Below are positions 35,320-48,640 of a DNA stretch of 64,000 nt, piece after piece. The translations under genes and the position numbers were made by a program. Within the stretch, counting starts at the first letter, position 1. Every line of letters starts with the position of its first letter. Source of the stretch: Lonicera japonica (lineage: Eukaryota; Streptophyta; Magnoliopsida; Dipsacales; Caprifoliaceae); the NCBI GenBank assembly GCA_021464415.1, contig CM038465.1, forward strand, positions 26,298,990 through 26,362,989, written 5' to 3'. The notes beneath the pieces were generated by a model. It did not search any database and was not told the DNA's origin. It saw only the letters and a program-made list of their open reading frames with translations.

Positions 35320-36539
35320 CATGAATAATACAAATGTCAGCCAAGCTACTCTCCAAGATGTCAATTATTATTAATGCCCACTTCACCCTAATTTACTCAA
35401 TAATGCAACCGACAGACTGTTGATATAAGACAAAATATTTAAAGCCAATGTAAATGTGATCAATGCATGCATTACTATTCAAACAGTAAAAACATAGATA
35501 TCTGATTATTGTGGTACCTTCTTTCACTTGTTTCATTTGATTTTATGAAATTCTTTCACTTCGTTTCTCTCATTTCTTCAAAAAAAATACATGTTAAAAT
35601 GTTTCTCGGAGATTCTTTAAAAAATTAAAATGTAAATTATCTAAAGTTGCTGATATTGTCAAAAAAATATTTTCTATCAGAATAAGGCTCAAACGTGAGC
35701 ACTTTGTGTGAATACTCGTATTTTAAATAACAAATTGATCTAAATTAGAAGGAATTTAGCTGATCAAAAGGCATCCATTAAGGCAAAACATTTACTTTTA
35801 CAAATTGATTTTTTTTGCTATGTCATTTATTTACGGATATTTGATATTGACACTTCAAATATTTTTATCTTCCAGTTTTTTAAAAATGTTAACTTGTAGT
35901 CTAAGAGTATATGTTAAGTATATTATGAATGTAAATAACATAGTAACTTTATATGTGAGAATTCATTCCTTATTTAAACTTTAAAGTGTATTTAAGCTTT
36001 GTTATTTCTATAAATAGTTTGTTAATATGTCTGCTAAAGGCACTTGTTAACATGACCCAAATATGTATCACAAAATTACTATCTTAAAATGGACTTCAAA
36101 TTTGTTGACCTCCTAAAATAAGGTTTAACATGATCTTCCACTATAATTACTTAATTTATTAAACAACACGGACCTACAATCGTTATTCATTCATGTACTT
36201 CTTGTTGTAACTAATGAGAGTAGAGGGCCATGTTAACCTTCATTTTAAGAGGGTCAATAAATCAGCTATATGCAAAATTGGATTGTTAGTTTTATCAATT
36301 TATTTTAATTCCAAAATTATTTATTAGAAAAATAAAATTAACTGTGGAAGTCAAATTTGTCCCCTTTTAATTTTTGAAAAATAGTTGTAATAGTACTAGT
36401 TACATTGTATGTGCCCACTTTGGTGTGACATTAAAATCAAGGTTGAATTGCTTGTATTTGCTCTTTCATTTTTTATATATTTTTTTAAAAAATTAAGTGT
36501 TAAAAGCATACTTACATAGAAATATTAAAAAAATGTGGA
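35320..36539. other. No gene seen
   Basis: AT-rich DNA with no coding region, terminus or clear repeat. Confidence 0.5.
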
Positions 36540-37263
36540 TTTATAAAGCCGAAATATGATTATTTACAAGAAACCATAAAAGGGACTAAACCAAATATAA
36601 CTAAATAAAATTAAATTAAAGATAGAAATTAGACTAAATAAGACAATCCATCCTAGAGTACCAAACAAAAAATTATCTTGAAAAAAAACAATAACTAAAT
36701 CACCGACTAAAATATCACAGATTATAACCTTTCGTTGCCTTGCAGCAAGGCTCTATGTTGTATTTTTTGGTTTACTTGACTCTATTTTTTGCTTTAGTTG
36801 GACTTGACATACTCTACTTTTAAATCAATGAACCCACAATACTTGAAACGTATTATCTAGTCGTTTTACAAAGAAAAAACAATAAAATGTACAGCCATGC
36901 CTATCCTAAAAAAATAATTCAAGTCGATAATGACTTTGTGGATATTTTTTCTCCCCTTCCTAATCGTAACCATAGCCCATAGAGAAAATCAAAGGAACTT
37001 CAATAATTGAACTGCATTACCTAGTCGTTTTATAAAGGAAAACGATAAAATGCACAACTATGCCCGCCCCAAAAAATAATTCACGTCAATAATGACTTTG
37101 AGGACTATCTTTTATCCCCTTCCTAATTCACTAGCATCATTTTTTTATTTAAGAGTAATGACTTATGCCTACATCATTTTGAGCTCTAATATATTCTTTT
37201 CTTATTTTTATTTTGTTTTGATTAGTCAATTTCTAAGTATATCACACCATTTATTAGGTTCAT
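36540..37263. repeat. Degenerate repeat segment, first copy of a ~1.2-kb tandem duplication
   Basis: Contains ATAATGACTTTG motifs (36926, 37089) and CCTAGTCGTTTTA repeats. The order of motifs from TTACAAG.AA.CATAAAAG to TTTATTAGGTTCAT is repeated at 52840-53444. Its end TTCAT (37259-37263) is the gypsy target duplication. Confidence 0.65.
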
Positions 37264-37958
37264 TGGTGGAGGCAAAGGCTGTTGTGCAAAATGAAAACAA
37301 TTCAAAGGCCATCCAAGTCCAACAGGCCCAAGTACAAGGTCGCGGGCTAAGAAGTTAAAGGCAGAGCTTAATGGATTAATTCAAGCTAGTCGGGCTCAAG
37401 AAGAAGGCACAATCAAGCCCATTAGAGGGAAAAAATGTGGAGCACAAAAGGAGGCTGGATTACACTTATTCAAGCCCAATTGGAGTGAGAAGACCATGTC
37501 TATGCGGCCCAAGATGTGGAGTCAAGCTATCCCACACATTTTTATTTATTATTGTTATTATATCTTTTAAAGACTAGTTCTTGTTTGATTAGGATTTGTT
37601 TTGAGGATTCATTGTTGGATTGGTTTCTTGTTGCCTACGTTTTCTTCTCCCTATTTAAAGGGGGTTCATTGTTTTATTTTATCATCTAAAACTTTATTCA
37701 TAATAATATTGAGTGACTTAATCCTCTTTGGTTCTTCACAAACTACTTGAACTTATCGATTTGTCCGTGGCGTTCATCCGACTTATCAATCGGTATTCCG
37801 TACCCGATTGTGTTGTCTTTGTTTTCCACCGGAATCTAATTGTAGAAATGGTTCGGGTCATTAATTTGCTATGTTTTTTGTGTGTATTTGTGTCGAGGTT
37901 CGCACAACCAAATCGTTGTGTTTGCGGGTTTCGTGCGATATCATCGTGGGTCGTATCA
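37264..37958 (+). repeat. Gypsy 5' LTR, 695 bp
   Basis: TGGTGGAGGC...GGTCGTATCA. The first 150 bases still encode a decayed version of the Pol tail seen in the 3' LTR. Confidence 0.9.
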
Positions 37959-37960
37959 GT

Positions 37961-37972
37961 TGGTATCAGAGC
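37961..37972 (+). other. Primer binding site (tRNA-iMet)
   Basis: TGGTATCAGAGC, two bases after the LTR end. Confidence 0.9.
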
Positions 37973-38972
37973 TAGCTTATACTATCAGGTTTTATCTATC
38001 CATTAGTTAGTAATTGTTTGATTCATGTTTTCGTTGTTCGTGTTTTTGTTCTTCGTTCTGCTTATTTATTTATCGCGATTGTTTTGTGTTTTTCGTCCAA
38101 AAAAAAAATCAAAATTCTCATTATTCCACATCTGTTCTTGCTTAGTTCTTTTCGAATTTGTTCTTGATTGCTATAGTACACTCGAATTGCACCTATTACG
38201 AATTTGCTTCATCTGTGGTTTAAAGTCAAATTCCTTTAATTTGTTCTTTTGAACCCTAGTTGCGAATATGTCCATCATAGTCTGTTTGCTATTGTGAATC
38301 AGTTTCTATTGTTCCTGCATAAGGTAGGATTTCGACATAGTTAGGGTTAGTTTTCGATTGTAATACAACCCTTACTACCTTGCGTTTTGCTGAGATACGA
38401 GATTGTTAGGGTTATTAAAACTTCAATTTCTGCATATAAACCCTATCTGCGATTGATTATTTCATTAATCATATAAACCCTAGCTGTTGCGAATTTGTTG
38501 GCTGCTTATATAAGCTTTGTTAGGTGCTTAAAATTCGATTTTGATGAGTTTTGAATTGTGTTAATTATTTCAGTTGAAATTTTGAATTCTGAAAATTTTG
38601 ACTACACTAAATTAAAGTAGAAGTCGAGAGACCCAGAATAAAAAAAAATCACGGTTCCACGAGACTGAATTTTCGCACCTATTTCGCGTTCTTTTGCCCC
38701 TTATTGTGTCCGTAATCGCTGGGATTCTAGTTTCTTATTAATTCGCCGTATGAACTGTCCATTCACATTTTGCTATTCAATTATGTAGTTCAATAAGAAC
38801 CTATAAAGCATTAATTTGAGCAAAAAGAGGCGTAAGCTGTGAGATCATTAGAGGGTAAAAGCCAATAATTGTGGAGTGATACACGAGTGAACTGAGTGAA
38901 TCATTCTTTGAGCGAAACACGTGAGGGAGTGCTTGTGAGGTCCTTAATTCTATTTTGCAGGTTATATAAATA

Positions 38973-40130
38973 ATGTCGAAAAGCCAAGAAGTGGCATTGA
39001 AAGAGGAGGAGGGCCATCAACCAGCCATCCCAAACTTGCAAATACAAGCTTTGTTAGGGGAGATGAGGAAGATGTTAAGAACTGAGATGGATATGGTTCA
39101 TGGGTGGATAGACCGAATAGAGAACAAACAAAACGAGCAATCAAATAATGCTCATGCTCATAGGAGAGGGAGAATCTAACCTAGAGAAGCGAGGGTTGAG
39201 GATGAAGAATCCTACGATGGTGGGTTTGAAGATGACGACGACTGGAACCCGGTGGCCGTCAATAGGAGATATGCTGGACGGAATAGAGAAGGAAGGAACA
39301 TGGAAGATAACAATATGGGTAGTATCAAGATGAAGATTTCGTCGTTTCAAGGGAAGAATGATCCCGAAGCTTATCTTGAATGGGAGAAGAAAGTTGAGCT
39401 AGTATTTATTTGCCATAATTACTCCGAGATAAAGAAGGTAAAACTTGCTGCCATTGAGTTCTCTGAATATGAAATTGTGTGGTGGGACCAATTAGTAATG
39501 AACAGACGAAGAAATAGAGAGCGTCCTATGGGAAGAGATGAAGACAGTGATAAGAAAGCGATTCATACCTAGCCATTACTACCGGGAGCTGTACCAAAAG
39601 ATACAAAGGCTTACACAGGGAAACTGCAGCGTGGAAGATTATTTCAAGGGGATGGAAGTGGCCATGATCCGAGTGAACGTAGACGAAGATCGAGAGGCTA
39701 CTATGGCCAGGTTTTTGAATGGGTTGAACTGGGAAATTGCTAATGCGGTGGATTTGCAACATTATGTTGAGTTGGAAGATATGGTGCACGTGGCGATCAA
39801 GATTGAGAATCAACCCAAGAGGAGGGGTAGCCTATGCCAAAACTAAAGTCCAACCACACCCTCTTGGAAATCAATTCTCCTTTGGAAGAAAGAAGAGAAA
39901 TCAGCCTCATCAAAGCCAAAACCGAGCCTAATACATCTCAAAGTCGTGATATTAAATGTTTCAAGTGTCAAGGCAGGGGTCACAAGGAGAACCAATGTCC
40001 CAATCAAAGAGCTATGGTGATTCGAGACAACGGTGAAATTGAGACCGATGAAGAGTCCAATGATGATTCTATGCCATTATTAGAAGATGTTGATGATGAA
40101 GAAGAAGAGCTTGCGGCTGAAGGAGATTTG
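38973..40130 (+). pseudogene. Gypsy gag with zinc knuckle (frame-broken)
   Basis: Starts MSKSQEVALKEEEG. The capsid part reads FQGKNDPEAYLEWEKKVELVF and, after a frame change near 39520, NCSVEDYFKGMEVAMIRVN and REATMARFLNGLNWEI. A second frame change near 39835 leads to CFKCQGRGHKENQC (CX2CX4HX4C, 39958-39999). A stop lies at 39177-39179. Gag would assemble the particle and bind RNA. The long leader between primer site and gag (37973-38972) has no gene. Confidence 0.85.
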
Positions 40131-43100
40131 TTGATTGCAAGAAAATCTCTTAGTGTGCGAGCTAAAGAAGATAATGAAGTACAACGACAAAATCTCTTCC
40201 ATAGTAGATGCCTAGTGAACAATAAGGTATGCAGTGTGATCATTGATGGTGTAAGTTATACGAATGTTGCAAGTACTATTATGGTGGAGAAGCTAGGGCT
40301 GCCTATTATTAAGCATCCCAAGCCATATAAGTTGCAATAGTTGAATGATAGTGGGGATATCAAGGTGAACAAGTAAGTATTAGTCGCATTTTGTATTGGG
40401 AAGTATGAAGATGAGGTCTTATGCGACGTAGTACCAATGCAAGTTGGTCATCTATTGTTAGGGCGACCATGGCAATTTGATCGCCGAGTGAAGCATGATG
40501 GATTCACCAACAAATATTTTTTTGAGCTCAATCATAAGACGATTACTCTTGTCCCTATGTTACCGAAGCAAGTGTATGAAGATCAATTAAAATTGCAAAA
40601 GGAGAGTGACCAAAAAAAAGAGAATGAGTTAAAAAAAGAGAGTGAGCAAAAGAAAAAGAGTGACAAAAAGAGAGAAATAGAGGAAAAGAAAAAGAGTGAA
40701 GTTGAAAAAAATGAGAAAAAGAGAAAACAAAAGAACTTTTATGCGAGAGCGAGTGAAGTTAAAAGAGCATTGTATTTGAGGCAGCCGATGATTGTGCTTT
40801 TGTACAAGGAGGCATATTTAAATACTAATGAACTTAACTCGTCTTTGCCTAGTTCTATTGGTTATTTGTTTTAGGATTATGCGGATGTCTTGCTTGACGA
40901 GATGCCACATGGATTACCGCCAATTAGAGGGATTGAGCATCAAATTGATTTTGTTCCTGGCGCTACCATTCCAAACAGACCAACCTATCATCGGAGCAAC
41001 CCAAAGGAAACGAAGGAGTTATAAAGGCAAGTGTCTGAACCGATGGAGAAAGGGCACGTGAGAGAAAGAATGAGTTCATGCACTGTTTCGGTGATTTTAG
41101 TGCCTAAGAAGGATGGGACGTGGAGAATGTGCTTTGATTGTTGAGCCATCAACAATATAACGATACAATATCGACATCCTATTCCTCGCTTAGATGATAT
41201 CTTGGATGAGTTGCATGGAGCTTGTGTATTTTCTAAAATTGATTTAAAAAGTGGGTATCATCAAATTAGAATGAAAGAAGGAGATGAATGAAAACCTGCT
41301 TTTAAAACTAAACATGGTTTGTATGAATGGTTAGTGATGCCCTTTAGGCTAACTAATGCACCGAGCACTTTCATGCGATTAATGAATCATGTTTTGCGTG
41401 CATTTATTGGCAGATTTGTTGTTGTCTACTTTAATGATATCTTGATTTATAGCAAAACCTTGGAGGATCATGTTGAGCATTTAAAATCAGTTTTAGATGC
41501 GCTTCAAAAAGAAAAGTTATTTGCTAACATGATGAAGTGCACTTTTTGCACCGATAAGCTTGTCTTTCTTGGTTTTGTTGTGAGTGCACAAGGTATACAA
41601 GTTGATGAGGAGAAAGTACGTGCAATACAAGAGTGGCCGAGTCCTACAACTGTGGGGAATGTACGAAGTTTTCATGGACTTGCTAGCTTTTACCGGTGGT
41701 TTGTGAAAGATTTTAGTATCATAGTCGCGCCGTTGACGGAGGTGATCAAGAAGAATGTGGGATTCAAATGGGGGGATAAACAAGAGAAGGCATTCCAATT
41801 GATCAAGGAGAAGTTGACCCATGCGCCCGTACTTGCATTACCAGATTTCACTAAATCATTCGAGCTTCAGTGTGATGCATCGGGTTTGGGAATAGGGGCT
41901 GTTCTTATGCAAGGAGGAAAATCAATTGCTTACTTTAGCGAGAAATTGAGTGGGGCAGCCTTGAACTATCCGACGTATGATAAGAAATTGTATGCATTGG
42001 TTAGAGCATTGAAAACTTGGCAACACTACCTTTGGCCTAAAGAGTTCGTGATTTACACCGATCATGAGTCTTTAAAGCATTTGAGGAGCCAGCATAAGCT
42101 GAATAAGAGGCATGCACATTGGATGGAGTTCATTGAGACATTCCCATATGTCATTCCGTACAAGCAAGGTAAAGAAAATATTGTTGCTAATGCGCTTTCG
42201 CGAAGGTATGTGTTAATCTCTACCCTTGATGCTAAATTGCTTGGTTTTAGCATATAAAGGAATTATATCCAATTGATGTTGATTTTTGTGAGGAGTATAA
42301 AGCATGTGAGAAAAACGCAGTGGGTAAGTTCTTTAGGCATGATGGTTTTTTATTTCGTGAGAATAAATTATGTATGCCTAATTGCTCTATGCGTGACTTG
42401 TTAGTGAGGGAAGCCCATGGGGGAGGTTTGACGGGCACTTCGGGATTGCTAAGACCTTAGATATTTTGTAAGAACACTTCTTTTGGCCACGTATGAAAAG
42501 AGACGTTGAGAGAATTTGTGGAAGATGTGTTACGTGTCGGCAAGCAAAGTCCCGTGTGCAACCGCATGGCTTATATACACCATTACCTATTCCTAGTGAA
42601 CCTTGGATAGATATTTCCATGGATTTTGTTTTGGGTTTCCCTAGGTCTAAGAATGGTAGAGATTCGATTTTTGTGGTCGTAGATAGATTTTCTAAAATGG
42701 CTTATTTTATTCCATGTCATAAAACCGATGATGTTTCTCATGTTGCTGATTTGTTCTTTAGAGAAATTATGAGATTGTATGGTATGCCTAGGACCATTGT
42801 TTTAGATAGAGATACTAAATTCTGAAGCTACTTTTGGAAGACCTTGTGGTGTAAGTTAGGAACTAAGTTATTATTTTCTACTACTTGTCACCCACAGTCT
42901 GATGGTCAAACTGAGGTTGTGAATATAACTTTATCTACTTTGTTAAGGGCTATCATTAAAAAGAACATTAGAACATGGGAGGAATGTTTACCGCATGTTG
43001 AGTTTGCTTATAATTACACTGTTCATTCTACTACTCAATTTTCACCTTTTAAAATTGTGTATGGATTTAATCCTTTGACTCCGTTAGATTTATCTCCATT

Positions 43101-43484
43101 ACCTTATTCTCAATATACTAATCTTGATGAAAAGAAAAAGGCTGAGTTTGTTAAGCATATCCATGAGAAGGCAAGGCTCAATATTGAAAGGAGGACGGAG
43201 CAATATGCAAAGCAGGCGAATAAAGGACGTCAGAAGCTGGTTTTTGAACCTAGAGATTGGGTATGGCTGCACATGCAGAAAGAATGATTTCCGGAACAAC
43301 GTCGTTCTAAGCTACATCCTAGAGGAGATGGACCTTTTCAAATTCTTGAACGCGTCAATGATAATGCTTATAAGCTTGACCTACTAGGAGAGTACAACGT
43401 TAGCGCTACTTTTAACATTGCTGACTTAAGTTCGTTTGATGCCAGTGATGATTTGAGGGCAAATCCTTTTTAAGAGGAGGGGAA
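40131..43484 (+). pseudogene. Gypsy pol: protease, RT, RNase H, integrase (broken)
   Basis: Protease: IIDGVSYTNVAS near 40237, where the family usually has DGGSCTN. A Lys/Glu-rich linker (40590-40730) follows. Reverse transcriptase: [11 protein letters not shown] and a catalytic motif YFNDIL, with Asn for the first catalytic Asp. RNase [28 protein letters not shown] and IYTDHESL. Integrase (frame changes near 42430): SMDFVLG, LDRDTKF and SDGQTEVVN keep Asp, Asp, Glu; [20 protein letters not shown] is the GPF module. Stops include 40338, 40872, about 41023, 41143, 41289, 42255 and 42824. Confidence 0.9.
43472..43484 (+). other. Polypurine tract overlapping pol
   Basis: AAGAGGAGGGGAA directly before the LTR start TGATGGAGGC. 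The same bases are read as Glu-Glu-Gly-Asn in the pol frame. Confidence 0.85.
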
Positions 43485-44184
43485 TGATGGAGGCAAGGCT
43501 GTTGTGCAAAATGAAGACACTTCAAAGGCCATCCAAGTTCTAACAGGCCCAAGTACAAGGTCGCGGGCTAAGAAGTTAAAGGCAGAGCTTAATGGATTAA
43601 TTCAAGCTATTCGGGCTCAAGAAGAAGGCATAATCAAGCCTATTGGAGGGGAAAAAGGTGGAGCACAAAATGGAGGCTGGATTACACTTATTCAAGCCCA
43701 ATTGGAGTGAGAAGACCATGTCTATGCGGCCCAAGATGTGGAGTCAAACCAGCCCACACACTTTTATTTATTTATTATTGTTATTGTTTCTTTTAAAGAC
43801 TAGTTCTTGTTTGATTAGGATTTGTTTTGAGGATTCCTTGTTGGATTGGTTTCTTGTTGTCCAAGTTTTCGTCTACCTATTTAAAGGGGGTTCATTGTTT
43901 TATTTTATCATCTAAGACTTTATTCATAATAATATTGAGTGACTTAATTCTCTTTAGTTCTTCACGAACTACTTGAACTTATCGGTTTGTCCGTGGCATT
44001 CATCCGACTTATTAATCGGTATTTTACACCCGATTGTGGTGTCTTTGTTTTCCACCAGAATCTGATTGTAGAAGCGATCCGGGTCATTAATTTGCTACTG
44101 TTTTCGTGTGTATCTGTGTCAAGGTTCGCACAACTAATTTGTTGTGTTTACGGGTTTCGTGCGATATTACCGTAGGTCGTATCA
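43485..44184 (+). repeat. Gypsy 3' LTR, 700 bp, with pol tail
   Basis: TGATGGAGGC...GGTCGTATCA. The pol frame continues through the polypurine tract into the LTR and encodes TSKAIQVLTGPSTRSRAKKL before ending at 43710. Confidence 0.9.
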
Positions 44185-44786
44185 TTCATCAAACTAAAAT
44201 AACTTATGTATATATACATAGTTTTTGTGGTTACTAATTGAAGTAAACTTAGGAATCCATCCATTCCTAAGCTTTGGAAAATATATATGTGTATATATAT
44301 ATTTGACAAGAAGCTTTTGTAAATATAATCTATTCAAAGATGTGGAATTCACATTCAACCAGAAATAATTTGAGAAAATGGGTTATAAGGCCCCACTATA
44401 TAATGTTTTATTATTATAAGGACGAATTCATATTGAACAAAAATAAAGAGGACTAATTTCATTATTTAATTGTAAATTAAGGACACTTTTAATAATGTTA
44501 TTTTATATTAAGGATTATGAGAAATATTAATGGACAAAAATGCCCCTAATAAAAGTTCTGCTAAACCTTCGCTCTTCCCATGCATGCTAGCACGATCATC
44601 CCCCGTCTGTTACCATTGCAGCACGATCAAAATTTCATCTCTATCTAGACGATCAAAATTTTCTCTCTCTATATTTTCTAAACACGTTCGTTATTGTTTA
44701 TATTCATGGTCTCAGTTTATTCTTCATTGTTGTTCTTGTTTTCGTTACTCGTTTGTGGTATTTCGTCGCTTCAGTTCTTAGTTAAG

Positions 44787-45840
44787 GTACGCGTTCATTC
44801 TTCTGTTATTTCATTGTTTAATTTTCGTTGGTTATTTATTTTTGTTAATGCTTTGAATCGAGTATTCATTGAGTTATTTTGTATTTATGTTAAGTTAAAA
44901 ACACATTTTTGCTTATGGTTAGGTTTCTGATGTGTTTTTTAACTTTTTTGGTGATGAGTTTTGTGTTCATTTGTTGGACTTTGTTCATCTATTCAAATTT
45001 TTTACTTAGATTTTGTTGAACATTTTAGTAGTTTAGACATTGGATGGATGCTAAACTGTTTTAGCACCATTTTAATACTTACTTTGTTTTTATAGAAATG
45101 GTGCTAAAACAGTTTAGCACCTTGATGTGTACCATTGGAAGGGTGCTAAATTGTTTTAGCACCTTATGTTTTAGTTCCCTTGTGGTGCTAAAATGATTTT
45201 AGCACCATTTCTAGTTTGGACATGTGTTTTCGCACCATCTGATTTTTAAGTTGAAATCACATTTTTGCATATGGTTAGGTTACTTATGTGTTTTGAATTC
45301 ACATTTTTACTTTGATTTTGTTGAACATACTAGTAGTTTGGACTTTGGATGTGGTGCTAAACTGTTTTATCACCTTATGTTTTGTACATTTTGGTGCTAA
45401 GTTGTTTTGTATATTTAAGTTGAAACAATATTTTTGCATATTTCTGATTTTTTTGTTTTGAGATTTTGTGTTCATGTATTCAAATGTGTTCATTCTAGTA
45501 GTTTTAGACTTTAGATGGGGTGCTAAACTGTTTTAGCACCTTATGTTTTTTAGTTCCTTGTGGTACTAAACTGTATGTTTTTAGTCCCCTTGTGGTGCTA
45601 AACTACTTTAGCACCTTATGTTTTTAGTTCCCATTGGATAGGTGCTAAACTGTTTTAGCACCTTTTATGTTACCATTGGATAGGTGCTAAACTGTTTTAG
45701 CACCTTAAGTTTTTTAGTTCTCATGTGGTGTTAAGCTATTTTAACACCTTATGTTTTAGCCCCCCTGTGTGTATGCTAATTAGATATATGTATATATATA
45801 ATGATAACAGTGATAATGAAGGTTTATATTAATTGTGTAG
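44787..45840 (+). repeat. Palindrome array in the first intron of the ULP1-like gene
   Basis: A donor AAG|GTACGC at 44787 and an acceptor TGTGTAG at 45840 bracket this stretch, just before the first ATG. From about 45045 to 45760 there are about eleven hairpins of the form GGTGCTAAACTGTTTTAGCACC, spaced irregularly by 15-90 bases, some with one or two mismatches. The intron assignment is inference from splice signals. Confidence 0.6.
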
Positions 45841-46709
45841 AAGGCATGATGACTACAAGTAGTTCAAGGAAAAATGTTGGGGAACAAAGTTTTTCTTCCA
45901 AGGGGAAAAGAAATGATAGGCAATCTAATGGCAAGAAAAGAAAGCCAAAATCTGTTAAGAAAGTTGTAAAGAAAGGATAGAGGGTTGATAAATCTTATGG
46001 GAAAGAATCTTCCAGACCAACCGTGTTTAAATGCAACCTTGTATCAATTGTGGATGAAATTGCTCGGATGAAGTCTCGTGGTGACATTAGACAGTGTCAC
46101 ATTGGAGTGACGATGAGGACTCCTTTTGGTGGTATTTTCAAGGCCATTTTTGAGGAGAAAATTATTGCAAATCACGTCGGAATGATTGGTCAGGCAGGTA
46201 AGAAAACTATTTTTGCCTATTCGGAGGAGGAGGATGCATTTTTAATTGTCGGGGAGGCAGTGAAGTTAACCCCCGATAATGTATCCATTACATTTGGATT
46301 GCCAAAGCATGGGAGGAGGTTTTTTTTGCAGTCATCCGAATCCGTGTGTGATTCGGAATTTATTAAGAGGTGATTCAGGGGCGAATCGACATTGAAAGTT
46401 ACACATCTTGCGGCTGTACATAGTGCCGTTGTAGAAGATAGCAGCGAGGAGGATTTTGCGCGCTGCCTTATACTCTACATTTTAGTAGCTATTTTTTTTG
46501 CTAACTCAAACAGGACAATTTCTTTAAGTTTTGTGCCTTGCATTGAAGATTTGGACAAAGTAGCTGATTTTCAGTGGGCTACCATTATACACGACCATTT
46601 GATGAGAATAGTCAAGAAACATTACAAAGATCCCATCCGGACCCCCGGGTGTGTTGTGTAGTTGCTTGTAAGTTTCTTAATTTTTGTCTATTTATTTTTA
46701 ATTATATTT

Positions 46710-46850
46710 ACAAAATGGTGCTAAGTCTGTTTTAGCACCTTAAATTTTGTATGTTGTCTATTTCTATCTTTGATAAAAGGGTTTTAGCACCATTGAAGTG
46801 TTGTCCCATTTGGTGCTATAACTGGTTTAGCACCATGAAGTTATCTATTT
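46710..46850 (+). repeat. Palindromes in intron 2 of the ULP1-like gene
   Basis: GGTGCTAAGTCTGTTTTAGCACC and GGTGCTATAACTGGTTTAGCACC plus half-sites, all between donor 46668 and acceptor 46886. Confidence 0.75.
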
Positions 46851-48089
46851 TAGCACCAATTGATGTTTGGATTTTTGTAATTGCAGTTTTGGTTTTGTGA
46901 ACACTATAAAGGCATTCAGCCCTATAGTGGGCAGAGCGATGAGACGCCTAGATTTGTTCTGTGGAACATTAATGTATTAAAGCGTATGTTGTTTGATTTT
47001 GAGCTGGCAGATTTAGATGCATCCAAGGTAACGAAAACAAATTTTTATATGCTTTTATGGTTAATTTTTTATTTTTTTACATTCTTTTTATTTTATAATC
47101 CAGGTATCCAAAGAAATTTGTAATATTTTTCCTGAGGAAGAATTATTGTTGAGTTCGGATAATACGGGTACGCTAAGGACGGATCTGAAGGCGATAGAAT
47201 GGTACAAGGCAGAGGAAGAAGGTCCAACAAATAAAGATGTTGGCGGTGAGAGGGCAGAGCCAGAATCGGTGAAAGATGGACAAGGGGACGAGAAAGATAT
47301 TGAAATAAAAGCATTGAAAAACAGGGTTGCAGAGCTTGAATTGATGCTTCGACTGAACAAACACAAGCAACTTATTGAGCTGGAGTTCGTTTTATGCGAT
47401 AAACCGGAGCAAGATGACCCTGATTTGTTTGTTGACCTTGTTTGTTCTGGGGTGCGGGGAGATTTACAGTTTGAAACTCCCTCGAAGGAAGAAAAAATAA
47501 GTGAAGAGGATAAGGGTGAAGAGAAGAAGACGAGATCTTTTATAATAAGGCTGAAAGCAAAGCCAAGGAAGGCAAAGATTGATAGTAATTATGAATATTA
47601 CTATCTGAAGAGGACGGCATATAATATGGAGGATGAAGAAGAAGAAGAAGAAGAAGTTGAAGAAGAAAAAAGGATGGGAAGAAAAGGAGGACGTGGAGGT
47701 GGAGGTTGAAAAAATGATGCTGGAAGGTTATTGACAAAGAAATGTTGAATAAGAGTGCAGAGCATAAAGTGGAAGAAAAGAAGGAGGAGGACTTCCCAAC
47801 ATTTGACTTGAATATTGATTTGATTCATCTAAGGAAGTTTATTCTGACAAGAAGTTGGGGAAGGAAGTTGAAAAAGTTAAACCCCCATTAACTGAAGAAG
47901 AAGTTATTGAAGTTGATGAGTTCCTAACTCCCGATGATGAGGGTGCTGGAAAATTCTTACCGTTGTCTAAAATGAAAGACATAATGGTTTTTCTGGATCC
48001 GAATGAAAGGGAGGTTGTGGAGAAATTTTTCACGGAGGCAAATAAATCATATGTATTATTTTGAATTTGGTTGTACTTTGTTTTGTATT

Positions 48090-48640
48090 CGGTGATAAAC
48101 CAATTTAGCACCTTCAATTTTATTAATAGTTTTCACTTTTGGTGCTAAAACACCTTTTAGCACCATGTGATTTACTTATTTTGTTTTTTGAGATTTTCTT
48201 TGTACATTGTTTTGTATTGGTGCTAAAACACTTTTAGCACCAACCCATTGCTGGAAAATTGGTGCTAAACCAGCTTAGCACTTTCAGTTTTATTAATACT
48301 TGTTCACTTTTTGTGCTAAAACACCTTTTAGCACCATCTGATTTACTTATTTTCTTCTTTTGAGATTTTCTTTGTACATTGTTTTGTATTGGTGCTAAAA
48401 GTGTTTTAGCACCAACCCATTGCTGGAAAATTGGTGCTAAACCAGTTTAGCACCTTTAGTTTTATTAATACTTGTTCACATTTTGTGCTAAAACACCTTT
48501 TAGCACCTTCAGTTTAGCACCTTCATTTTGATTATCTTTTGTTCACTGTTGGTGCTCGATTTTTTAGCACCATGTGATTTACTTATTCTGTTATGGAGAA
48601 AATTGGGTGCTAAAAGTGTTTTAGCAGTTTTATTTGGTGT
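48090..48640 (+). repeat. Palindrome array in an intron of the ULP1-like gene
   Basis: About ten hairpins, alternating GGTGCTAAAACACCTTTTAGCACC and GGTGCTAAACCAGTTTAGCACC, arranged as a higher-order repeat of about 170 bases (ATTGGTGCTAAACCAG recurs near 48255 and 48430). Confidence 0.8.

Larger units (their letters stand above)
37264..44184 (+). mobile_element. Complete Ty3/gypsy element with TSD TTCAT
   Basis: Two LTRs (695 and 700 bp), initiator-Met primer site, gag, pol and polypurine tract, 6921 bp in all, flanked by TTCAT at 37259-37263 and 44185-44189. The LTRs are alike, with roughly 6 percent differences over the first 280 bases by eye. Pol has several stops and frame changes and a mutated reverse transcriptase active site, so it is inactive. 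Integrase ends without a chromodomain, unlike the element at 2196-6933. Confidence 0.92.

Noticed and set aside
47540..47828. Minus-strand Leu/Ser/Pro-rich reading frames
   Set aside because: They are antisense to the GAA-rich acidic region of the ULP1-like gene.
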